From Prevotella sp. (GTDB lineage Bacteria > Bacteroidota > Bacteroidia > Bacteroidales > Bacteroidaceae), in the NCBI GenBank assembly GCA_016281815.1, contig JAEEJK010000046.1:1-64000 (forward strand): 64,000 nt of DNA, written 5' to 3'. The notes below the pieces were generated by a model. That model had not been told where the DNA came from, did not search any database, and worked only from the letters and a program-made list of their open reading frames with translations. This document shows, piece by piece, positions 18,740 through 25,910 of the stretch. Position 1 is the first letter of the stretch; each line of letters opens with the position of its first letter. Position numbers and translations under genes: made by a program.

Positions 18740-21700
18740 GGTCTTTGTGTGAAATGTTTCCTTCCTTTGGTGATGACGATGCCCTTCCCGTCGGAGCGGA
18801 TGCCGTCGGGGCGGTAGGCACGTTTTGGAAAATTGCCGGTGGTGGCAGTGTTTCTGATGCTTGCCGTGTTGCGGATATATTCATCGACGTTGCTCACGTA
18901 GTTGATGTCGTAGATATCACTCTGACCGGTGGTGGAGGTAAGGCCGAAGATAGTCTGTCCCATACATACATCGGGACGGTCGCCGGAGAAATTCTCATAA
19001 ATGCCGCTGGAGGGCAGGTCCCAGGCGATGATGTGCTGTGTCTTTCCGTCGATGGTCACTGCCTGTGTGAGTTTGGGTGCCACCTGCGTACCATGGTTCG
19101 ACCCATTGAGCCACCAAAGGTAGGAGGCACCTGCCGTGTTGCTGAGGTTGGAGCCGCGCACCACGAGGAAGGTCTGGTCGCTGCAGATGGTGTAGTCGTG
19201 ATTTTCATATTTGTGCATGAGAGCGACATTGTTGGCGCCCGTTGCCTTGACGTGGATGATGTTGTGCTCGGTGTCGTAGGTGATGTTGGTGGCAGCCACA
19301 CGGCCAGGATCGCCAGTGGTCCACTCCTCGGCTACGAAGCGGTAGGCGTGTGAGTCGTACTCCTTCATCAGACTGACGTAGTAGATGCCGGGACAGAGGG
19401 TGGTGGGGGAGGCGGTCAGCCGCACCACAAACTGTTTTTTCACCTGACCGCTGGCATCGGCGATGAGTTGGTCAGGAATGGCATACTCTACGTTGTAGAA
19501 TCCGTTGGCATCGCTTCCTTTGGCAGAGGTGGGGATGGTGATGTCTACCACTTTGGTGCCGTCGATGGTCAGCGTGGCTTTGCGACCTCTGTCGGCGAGG
19601 TTGAAGCGGAACATGACGCTGAGACGGTCGGAAACTTGCTCTTTATTATATAATGTGTATTGTATATGGCCGTTAGGTCTGGCATCGCGGTAGTGCTCAG
19701 TGTTGTACTCTCCCGTGCTGGAGTCGTTGGAGTAGTTGTACTCATGGCCCGCCTCGCTCTGCTGTTCACCGGGAGCCACAAAGTCGAGGGTGCGTGCGTT
19801 GAGAGCCTCGTTGGCGGCCTCCGACTGTGCCATGTCGCTCTTCTCGTAGTTCTCGGCGGTTTGCTGATACCAGTAGCACATGTAGCGGGTGTGGTGGATC
19901 TGATAGAAGGGGCGCATTTCCAACTGGCTCCAATGATAGGTCTCGGTATCGCTGCGGCTGACATCGATGGTGAAGCGCAGGTCGCTGACGGGCTTCCGTT
20001 CAATTCTTCCCAGCACCTCGTCGCGGGCCCCGATGAGCAATGGGGCGGATACCAGGTTTTTGGAGGAACCCATGCTGCCGGGGGCGTGGTCCATGCGTCC
20101 GGCACCGGCATACTCGTTCTTCAGTTTCTCATAGACCAGTCCGGTCTCTCCTGCCTCGGCGGTGGAAGTGGCTGTGGTGGGTGCGCCCAAAAGGATGGGA
20201 CCGAATTTGAAGGCGATATAGTCGGTGTAGTTGGGACATTCCTCATAGGTGAGTTGCATCGGCAGCCAAACCACCACCTTGTCGCCTTCTTTCCAGTTGC
20301 GGTTGATATTCACATAACTGGCCTTGCCCTGTGTGACTGTGGCATCGACATGCTGCCCGTTCACGTATATGCCATATTCTGGTCCTGCCCATGCGGGGTG
20401 ACGGACGGCGAGGGTGTAGGAGCCTGCCTTGGTGATGGTAAGTGTGGTGGTCGCGGTGTTGGACGTGGGGATGTTGGAGGCTTTCGGGTCTATGTCGGGG
20501 AAGAGGGTCTCCTGACGGATGCCAAAGGTCTTGTTGTCGAGCACGCTGGGGGTGAAGAGGTTGACGTAGAGGGTTTGGTCTCCGTCGTGGGTGTAGATGA
20601 AATGCCCGTATTTGGAGTGGTTCTCCATGCCTGTGCCCACGCAGCACCACATGCCTTGGTTAACCTGTGAGTAGATGTGGTAGCCTTGCGGACGGAGGGT
20701 GCTGAAGTAGACATAACCTCCAGTCTGCGGGTCTTGGGTGGAGAGGATGTGGTTCCACAGCGTGTTTTCATAGAAGTCGGCATAGCGTGCGTCGGCGGTG
20801 CGGTCGGCCATCATCTCCGACAACTTGAGCATGTTATTGGAGTTGCAGGTCTCCGGACCATCGGCTTGGTCGATGTACCTGTTGGAGTTGGCCTTGGAGA
20901 GAAAATGCTCGTTGACGCTGTTGCCGCCGATGCACACCGTGCGGTGGGTGGCGACGTCGGTCCAGAAATTCTCGGCGGCCTTGATATAGGAGGTGGCTGA
21001 GGCATCCTGCTCCCCAATGCGCTCCATGCCGATGTACTTGGGCACCTGTGTGTTGGCATGCTTGCCGTCGAGGAAGGTGGTGCTGAGGGTCTGCATGCCG
21101 TTGAGCATGTTTTTGTGGGTGTATTTCTTGGCGGCGGTGAGATATTTGCCGTCACCAAAAAGTTGGTAGGCGTCAAGCATTGACTCATTCATGCCTCCGT
21201 GCTCGATGCCAAGCAGATTCTCCATGTCCGCGGCACTCACCTTCGCCACCACATTAACGCTCCAGTCAGCCAGTTTGCGGAACATCTCGCGGGCAGTCTC
21301 ACTCTTGCCATAGATCCAGGCATCGCGAAGACCGGCCAAAATCTTGTGCTGGCAGTAGAAGGGCACCCACCCTCCGTGGTTGCGCAGCGGAGCGGTGTTG
21401 CCTGAAAACAGTGCTTTCCAGTCGCTGTTGATGGGTTGTCCGCCGATAAAGCCATACATGCCGTCGGTGCTGCTGTCAAACTGGTCCTGACAGTCCTTCA
21501 TCACGTTGATGAAATGCAGCATGCGCTCAAAGAGCAGGGCTTTCGTTGATGCGTCACGGCAGGAGGCATACGATAGGGCGAGGGCGGAGAGGTAGTGCCC
21601 GCCCACATGTCCCTCAAGGTTGAAACTGTTGTCACCCCAGTTGGTGAAAGAGGGATGCTTGGAGACCCATTGGTAGTAGGGACTTTGCTTGTCGGTGGTG

Positions 21701-21915
21701 TTGCTCAGACCAGCCTGACGCACATAGGGTGTGAGGAGGCGGTCTGCGTCATACTTGAGCAATGTCTGGAAATTGAGGTCCATGGCGGTCTTCATCGGTC
21801 CGTCAAGCAGGGTGACCTCATCGAGGTCGAAGTGTTTGGGGTAAAGGATGCTCTGTGCACTGGCTGCTGTGATTCCGCATGCCATCACAGTGAGGATAAG
21901 GCTTTTCAACTTCAT
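18736..21915 (-). CDS. GH127 family beta-L-arabinofuranosidase-like glycoside hydrolase, secreted
   Basis: 1059 aa with a signal peptide (MKLKSLILTVMACG to SAQS). The first 620 residues match the GH127/DUF1680 catalytic region: FDLDEVTLLDGPMK, EGHVGGHYLSALAL, ETCNSNNMLKLSE and GMWCCVGTGMENHSKYG. By comparison with the characterised GH127 HypBA1, the Glu-x-Cys and Cys-Cys residues would form the zinc-thiolate site. Later residues resemble accessory domains often found in long Bacteroidetes GH127 enzymes, and the end (SDGKGIVITKGRK) resembles the C-terminal tails of secreted Prevotella proteins. It probably removes L-arabinofuranose from plant polymers. It has its own promoter and leads the aguA-aguB-cutC run. 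Confidence 0.9.
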   Translation of the reverse strand: MKLKSLILTVMACGITAASAQSILYPKHFDLDEVTLLDGPMKTAMDLNFQTLLKYDADRLLTPYVRQAGLSNTTDKQSPYYQWVSKHPSFTNWGDNSFNLEGHVGGHYLSALALSYASCRDASTKALLFERMLHFINVMKDCQDQFDSSTDGMYGFIGGQPINSDWKALFSGNTAPLRNHGGWVPFYCQHKILAGLRDAWIYGKSETAREMFRKLADWSVNVVAKVSAADMENLLGIEHGGMNESMLDAYQLFGDGKYLTAAKKYTHKNMLNGMQTLSTTFLDGKHANTQVPKYIGMERIGEQDASATSYIKAAENFWTDVATHRTVCIGGNSVNEHFLSKANSNRYIDQADGPETCNSNNMLKLSEMMADRTADARYADFYENTLWNHILSTQDPQTGGYVYFSTLRPQGYHIYSQVNQGMWCCVGTGMENHSKYGHFIYTHDGDQTLYVNLFTPSVLDNKTFGIRQETLFPDIDPKASNIPTSNTATTTLTITKAGSYTLAVRHPAWAGPEYGIYVNGQHVDATVTQGKASYVNINRNWKEGDKVVVWLPMQLTYEECPNYTDYIAFKFGPILLGAPTTATSTAEAGETGLVYEKLKNEYAGAGRMDHAPGSMGSSKNLVSAPLLIGARDEVLGRIERKPVSDLRFTIDVSRSDTETYHWSQLEMRPFYQIHHTRYMCYWYQQTAENYEKSDMAQSEAANEALNARTLDFVAPGEQQSEAGHEYNYSNDSSTGEYNTEHYRDARPNGHIQYTLYNKEQVSDRLSVMFRFNLADRGRKATLTIDGTKVVDITIPTSAKGSDANGFYNVEYAIPDQLIADASGQVKKQFVVRLTASPTTLCPGIYYVSLMKEYDSHAYRFVAEEWTTGDPGRVAATNITYDTEHNIIHVKATGANNVALMHKYENHDYTICSDQTFLVVRGSNLSNTAGASYLWWLNGSNHGTQVAPKLTQAVTIDGKTQHIIAWDLPSSGIYENFSGDRPDVCMGQTIFGLTSTTGQSDIYDINYVSNVDEYIRNTASIRNTATTGNFPKRAYRPDGIRSDGKGIVITKGRKHFTQRP

Positions 21916-21946
21916 GGTCTGAGGTGGGTGATTGGTTCTTAGAAGG

Positions 21947-21954
21947 CAAATATA
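21947..21954 (-). promoter_or_regulatory. Promoter -7 box TATATTTG for GH127
   Basis: The minus strand reads TATATTTG 32 nt upstream of the ATG at 21915. Confidence 0.65.
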
Positions 21955-22053
21955 ATGATATTTCGATATATGGCAAAATTATTGGGGCTTTTTTTCCATT
22001 TTGTAATGGTCGGACATCTGGTGATGGCTTATGTTGAGACCAGGCAAAATCAA

Positions 22054-22082
22054 ATAGCCGGGAGACCTTGTCACCCGGCTAT
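22054..22082 (-). terminator. Hairpin terminator for the 41-aa gene
   Basis: A 9-bp perfect GC-rich stem (22054-22062 with 22074-22082) and 11-nt loop, 32 nt beyond the stop of the minus-strand small gene. The minus-strand flank is ATTTGATTTTG, moderately T-rich. Confidence 0.65.
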
Positions 22083-22114
22083 AAGACTCTTTCTAATTGA
22101 ACCCAAACCTTTTG

Positions 22115-22240
22115 TCATCCTACATCACCTGCGGATTGTAGACCTATGGGATGAACGATCTTGTTGGTAAATTTGACAAATGCCGCATACTCTGCAGCAA
22201 AGCGACTTGCTATCTTGCGAAGGAATTGTATTGCTTTCAT
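22115..22240 (-). CDS. Small peptide of unknown function, 41 aa
   Basis: I do not recognise this peptide. The reading frame starts ATG at 22240 (MKAIQFLRKIASRFAAEYAA) and ends in DVG and a TGA at 22115. The first 28 residues would form an amphipathic, positively charged helix (K, R, R, K against I, F, L, I, F, A, Y, F), then comes IVHPIGLQ and a short tail. There is no cleavable signal peptide. Support for a gene is the complete transcription unit: TATATTTG at 22285-22292, an A/T-rich leader ending AAATAAAAATT just before the ATG, and a hairpin after the stop. It lies between GH127 and the L,D-transpeptidase and belongs to neither. Confidence 0.6.
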   Translation of the reverse strand: MKAIQFLRKIASRFAAEYAAFVKFTNKIVHPIGLQSAGDVG

Positions 22241-22284
22241 AATTTTTATTTTTTATTTGTGAGTATTATTGTTCGTTTCTGATG

Positions 22285-22292
22285 CAAATATA
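22285..22292 (-). promoter_or_regulatory. Promoter -7 box TATATTTG for the 41-aa gene
   Basis: The minus strand reads TATATTTG 44 nt before the ATG at 22240, with TTGCC about 20 nt upstream. Confidence 0.65.
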
Positions 22293-22481
22293 GGGGGTAA
22301 TCTTTTTCAAGGCAATTTTTTACGTCTTTTTTGTTTCTGGTATATGCGACACATTGGCATTTTTGCGATGAAATGGCAGGATGCCCCAAATATATGTCGT
22401 AAAGCAACGAAGAACAGATGCACCAAGTCAGTCTGGAATCAAAAAAATGCCTTTTTGTTTTGGATTGCTCTCGGCTTTCAC

Positions 22482-22489
22482 TATCTTTG
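22482..22489 (+). promoter_or_regulatory. Promoter -7 box TATCTTTG for the L,D-transpeptidase
   Basis: TATCTTTG with a CTTTTTG element about 24 nt upstream, 53 nt before the chosen ATG at 22543. This excludes the longer frame starting at 22381. Confidence 0.7.
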
Positions 22490-22542
22490 CAAATTGTCGG
22501 GGATTCCGGCGTTTTCATGATGTAAAAACCGAATACAATCAG

Positions 22543-23376
22543 ATGCATTTCAATTTTTCGACACGGACATACTGGCAATCGCTGGGAACAGCGTGCTTGC
22601 TGTCGTGCATGACCCTCTTGCTGACGGCATGTCAGCAGGGGAAGGAGGCAGAACCGCAAACGTATTATGTGGATTCAGAAGGAATGTTGGTTGCCAAGGA
22701 TGCTCCTTCTGCTGTGGAGGAGGCCCTCCCATTCTCAGGCAGTGATGTGGCTGAGACAACAGTGGATGACCATGGTGCGCAGTGCATCCGCATAGTGGGC
22801 GACCAGAGAATCAGTCAACCCGACAAGGTGACGGAGGGCGACAGTTGCTTCATCGTCATGTCGAAAAAAGACTACTACCTCTATGTATATCAGCCGCAGG
22901 GCGGTGATACAGTGATGCTGGCTCGCTACGACTGCTGCTTCTCGAGAAACAAAGGTCAGAAGGAGAGGGAAGGGGACATGCGCACACCGCATTGCTCTGC
23001 AGTGCAACCCTTCCATATCACGCAGATAGCGGATGCCTCGACATGGGAGCATGATTTCGGCGACGGCAGGGGACCCATCAAATCATACGGCAACTATTTC
23101 TTGCGCCTGGAGACTCCAGGGCATAAGGGTATCGGCATCCATGGCAGCACCAACAACGAGGAAAGTGTGCCGGGACGTGCCAGCGAGGGATGCATCCGCC
23201 TGCATGATGATGACATCATTGACTTGGCCGAGCATTATGCGTACGTGGGCATGCCGGTGATCATCAAGGCGGAGGAGGCGGATGACCTGCCTTTTGAGAT
23301 CCGTGCGATGAAAAAACAGCAGGTGAACCGTCTGCGCCACCTCAATCCCCAAAATTTGGAGACGAATCAAAAATAA
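22543..23376 (+). CDS. L,D-transpeptidase (YkuD) lipoprotein
   Basis: 277 aa from the ATG at 22543. The N-terminus is a lipoprotein signal with lipobox LLTAC near residue 27. The YkuD catalytic signature is visible as GIHGSTNN followed by RASEGCIRLHDDDIIDLAE, giving the His and the Ser-x-Gly-Cys-x-Arg motif, with the nucleophilic Cys near residue 218. Such enzymes make 3-3 peptidoglycan crosslinks or attach proteins to peptidoglycan. A nuclease lipoprotein gene follows 93 bp later on the same strand. Confidence 0.9.
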   Translation: MHFNFSTRTYWQSLGTACLLSCMTLLLTACQQGKEAEPQTYYVDSEGMLVAKDAPSAVEEALPFSGSDVAETTVDDHGAQCIRIVGDQRISQPDKVTEGDSCFIVMSKKDYYLYVYQPQGGDTVMLARYDCCFSRNKGQKEREGDMRTPHCSAVQPFHITQIADASTWEHDFGDGRGPIKSYGNYFLRLETPGHKGIGIHGSTNNEESVPGRASEGCIRLHDDDIIDLAEHYAYVGMPVIIKAEEADDLPFEIRAMKKQQVNRLRHLNPQNLETNQK

Positions 23377-23389
23377 GTAAAAAGTGGAA

Positions 23390-23452
23390 GCACAGAGATG
23401 CAAAGGCACAAAGAGTAAATAAAAACTCTGTATCTCTGTTCCTCAGTGTTGA
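23390..23452. repeat. CACAGAG/CAAAG dispersed repeat with hairpin potential
   Basis: The sequence between the two lipoprotein genes has CACAGAGA, CAAAG and CACAAAGAGT on one side, and ACTCTGT, ATCTCTGT and CTCAGTG on the other, so it can fold into an imperfect hairpin. Related copies occur near 6717-6775 and 36015-36050. Confidence 0.5.
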
Positions 23453-23469
23453 ATTATTAAAGCACAACC

Positions 23470-24468
23470 ATGAGAAAAATCCTGATTTTTGCTTTTGCTG
23501 CTGCCATGATGCTGACGGCTTGCCGCCGCAGTGCCGAAGGTGTGGATGGCAACGTGGAGGACAACTCCCCAGGACTCTTTGATAACAAGGCAGCCCAAAC
23601 CGCCTCGTCGCGCATGTCTGAGAAGTTGGACAATTCCGACATGTCCGACAAGTATGAAAAGTCCGACAAGTCGGACAAGTCTGACAATTCAAGCAAGTCG
23701 GACAGGGACAGCAAGTCGGTGGAGGTCTACCGCAGCAAGAAAATGGAGATGCCTGCCAAGATGGAGGGCACCTCGGAAATCTTGCTCAAGCGCGAGGGGT
23801 TCTTCGTGTCATACAACAAGGAACTGCGCATCCCCAACTGGGTGGCTTGGCACCTCACCGCCGCTCATACCTCTGGTGACAACTACCGCGATGGGCAACT
23901 CTTCACAGAGGACAATGAGATACCGCGTCCACGGGCCACCGACAGCGACTATTATGGTTCGACATACGACCGGGGGCACATGTGTCCCTCGGGTGACAAC
24001 AAATGGAGCAAGAAGGCACAGGAGGAGTCGTTCCTCTTCACCAATGTCTGTCCTCAGAACCATGAACTCAACAAGGGTGACTGGAATGACCTGGAGCAGC
24101 AGTGCCGCTACTGGGCGAAGCGACAGGGGGATCTTTATATCGTCGCGGGTCCCATCTTCTACAATGGTGTGCGCAATACGGTAGGGCGCAACAAGGTGGC
24201 TGTTCCCGACGCTTTCTTCAAGGTGATTCTGGCCGACCGCTCCAAGGCACAGGCCATCGGCTTCGTCTATCCCAACAGAGCCGGGCACAAGGACATGACG
24301 GCTTATGTCAAGTCAATCGACGAGATAGAGCAACTCACAGGCATCGACTTCTTCCCACTGCTTGACGACCGCGTGGAAAATGCCGTCGAGGCGGCCGGAT
24401 ACCGCAAAATGGTGGACGACTGGCAGGTAGAGAAGGCAGTGGACTATTACAACAAACGGGCCAAATAA
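23470..24468 (+). CDS. DNA/RNA non-specific endonuclease, lipoprotein
   Basis: 332 aa. The signal ends in lipobox LTAC (Cys near 17). Residues about 50-80 form a low-complexity linker of SDK/SDM/SDN units, encoded by near-repeats of a 9-nt unit. The nuclease domain of the NUC1/Serratia type follows with the DRGHMCPSGDN motif (catalytic His near residue 170) and NVCPQNHELNKGDWNDLE carrying the metal-binding Asn. It is likely anchored to the outer membrane or facing the periplasm and degrades external nucleic acid for nutrients. It ends 22 bp before a strong hairpin. Confidence 0.9.
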   Translation: MRKILIFAFAAAMMLTACRRSAEGVDGNVEDNSPGLFDNKAAQTASSRMSEKLDNSDMSDKYEKSDKSDKSDNSSKSDRDSKSVEVYRSKKMEMPAKMEGTSEILLKREGFFVSYNKELRIPNWVAWHLTAAHTSGDNYRDGQLFTEDNEIPRPRATDSDYYGSTYDRGHMCPSGDNKWSKKAQEESFLFTNVCPQNHELNKGDWNDLEQQCRYWAKRQGDLYIVAGPIFYNGVRNTVGRNKVAVPDAFFKVILADRSKAQAIGFVYPNRAGHKDMTAYVKSIDEIEQLTGIDFFPLLDDRVENAVEAAGYRKMVDDWQVEKAVDYYNKRAK

Positions 24469-24490
24469 CTTGGCCGGGTTTCTATTGAAA

Positions 24491-24516
24491 AAAGCCAGAC
24501 ATTAAAGTCTGGCTTT
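24491..24516. terminator. Bidirectional terminator
   Basis: A perfect 10-bp stem (24491-24500 with 24507-24516) with 6-nt loop lies between the convergent nuclease gene and the small-peptide gene, with A-rich left and T-containing right flanks. Confidence 0.8.
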
Positions 24517-24522
24517 AATTCC

Positions 24523-24669
24523 TTAGAATAAATTTCCAGGAGCAGGAGGACCGTACATTGGCTCTACAATGTCACCGCTAGTCGGCACAGCGGGTGGGTC
24601 GCACACATCCCTTCGAACATTCAATGACAGAGTTTTTGTCATTGGCTGTGAATAAAATTTTTTCTCCAT
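24523..24669 (-). CDS. Candidate RiPP-like precursor peptide, 48 aa
   Basis: The peptide begins MEKKFYSQPMTKTLSLNV and ends VEPMYGPPAPGNLF. It has a basic N-terminal part with an F-Y-x-x-P motif, then RRDVC with a single Cys, and a Pro/Gly-rich C-terminal half (five prolines in the last 25 residues after DPP). There is no signal peptide. The start at 24669 is chosen because the TATCTTTG box at 24708-24715 leaves a normal leader, whereas the longer frame would begin inside the promoter. It is divergent from a radical SAM/SPASM gene 156 bp away and closed by a terminator 7 bp after its stop. Leader/core architecture and rSAM proximity suggest a modified peptide. No matching family is recalled, so this is inference. 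Confidence 0.6.
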   Translation of the reverse strand: MEKKFYSQPMTKTLSLNVRRDVCDPPAVPTSGDIVEPMYGPPAPGNLF

Positions 24670-24707
24670 GGTTTTGAATTTTAAGTTACGAATGTTAATT
24701 AACACCA

Positions 24708-24715
24708 CAAAGATA
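24708..24715 (-). promoter_or_regulatory. Promoter -7 box TATCTTTG for the small peptide
   Basis: The minus strand reads TATCTTTG with TTTTTTGG about 21 nt upstream, 39 nt before the ATG at 24669. Confidence 0.7.
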
Positions 24716-24789
24716 AGAGATTATTTTTAATCCGCCAAAAAATTATTCATTATTTTGTCAAATCGTAATGCTTTTTGAATAAAAACTAT

Positions 24790-24797
24790 TACTTTTG
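24790..24797 (+). promoter_or_regulatory. Promoter -7 box TACTTTTG for the radical SAM/SPASM gene
   Basis: TACTTTTG fits TAnnTTTG, with CTTTTTG at 24771-24777 as the -33 element, 29 nt before the ATG at 24826. It is back-to-back with the peptide promoter. Confidence 0.7.
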
Positions 24798-24825
24798 TAA
24801 CCAATAATAAAACAGCCTAAAGAAT

Positions 24826-25893
24826 ATGGATACAAAGTTACCTCAACCATCTTTTATGAAGGGGCTTCAACTTTTGGATGCCAGCCTGAAGTTTAAGAAA
24901 CGTACAAAGGAACATGTGCTGCAACAACTGTTCTGGGAGTGCACATTGCGGTGCAACCTGAATTGCCTGCACTGTGGCAGTGACTGCCGTACCATTGCTG
25001 AGAAACAAGATATGCCGTTGGAAGATTTCTTGGCGGTGCTCGACGATATAGGTTCGGTGATGGATCCACACCACATACTTGTCATTACGACAGGCGGTGA
25101 GCCTCTTGTCAGGAAAGACATAATAGAATGCGGAAAGGCCATCCGTGACCGTGGTTTCCATTGGGGGATGGTGAGCAATGGTCTGTTGCTTGATGAGCGG
25201 ATGTGTGACCGTCTTCTGGAAGCAGGGCTGGAGACCATCGGCATCAGTTTGGATGGTTTTGAGGAGGACCATAACTGGATGCGTGGCAACAAACATAGTT
25301 TTGCCATGGTGGAGAGAGCCATCAAATGTCTTGTGGGAAAAAATATCACATGGGATATCATCTCATGTGTGAACCAGAAGAATATCAGTTATTTGGATGA
25401 CTTCAAACGCTATCTCGTTGATTTGGGCGTGCCCAAGTGGCGCATATTCACTATTGTTCCCATGGGGCGTGCGGCGTTGTTCCCAGAGTTGCAACTCAGC
25501 GACGAGCAGTTCCGTGAAGTGATGGACTTCATTGTGGCGGTGCGCAAGGAGAAGTCAATTCGGCTGAGTTTTAGTTGTGAGGGATTCCTTGGTGATTATG
25601 AGTTAGAGGTGCGCGACCGTCCTTATTGTTGTCAGGCTGGTGTCAATGTGGCTTCCGTTCTTGCCGATGGCTCCATTTCCGGTTGCCTGAGCATCCGCAG
25701 CCGATATCATCAGGGAAATATCTATAAAGACAAGTTCACCGACGTGTGGGAGAATAAGTTCCAACCCTATCGTGATCGTGAGTGGATGCATACAGGCCCA
25801 TGCGCGGACTGTAATATGTGGGACTTCTGCCAAGGGAATGGCATGCATCTCCGCAGAGATGATGGCAGCCTGATGCATTGCAAGTATAAGTAG
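24826..25893 (+). CDS. Radical SAM/SPASM peptide-modifying enzyme
   Basis: 355 aa. The radical SAM core has CNLNCLHC (C43, C47, C50) and TTGGEPLVRKD, then GISLDGFEEDHNWMRG. The C-terminal SPASM region has CCQAG, DGSISGCLSIRSR, and GPCADCNMWDFCQGNGMH, i.e. extra cysteines for auxiliary FeS clusters, plus a final Cys in HCKYK. This architecture is that of peptide and protein modifying rSAM enzymes. It resembles Bacteroidetes rSAM/SPASM proteins described in an rSAM/lipoprotein system (TIGR04133 type), but I see no obvious lipoprotein partner of that system here. The divergent 48-aa peptide is the best substrate candidate. Confidence 0.85.
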   Translation: MDTKLPQPSFMKGLQLLDASLKFKKRTKEHVLQQLFWECTLRCNLNCLHCGSDCRTIAEKQDMPLEDFLAVLDDIGSVMDPHHILVITTGGEPLVRKDIIECGKAIRDRGFHWGMVSNGLLLDERMCDRLLEAGLETIGISLDGFEEDHNWMRGNKHSFAMVERAIKCLVGKNITWDIISCVNQKNISYLDDFKRYLVDLGVPKWRIFTIVPMGRAALFPELQLSDEQFREVMDFIVAVRKEKSIRLSFSCEGFLGDYELEVRDRPYCCQAGVNVASVLADGSISGCLSIRSRYHQGNIYKDKFTDVWENKFQPYRDREWMHTGPCADCNMWDFCQGNGMHLRRDDGSLMHCKYK

Positions 25894-25910
25894 TTTTCGT
25901 CAGCCTGTTG

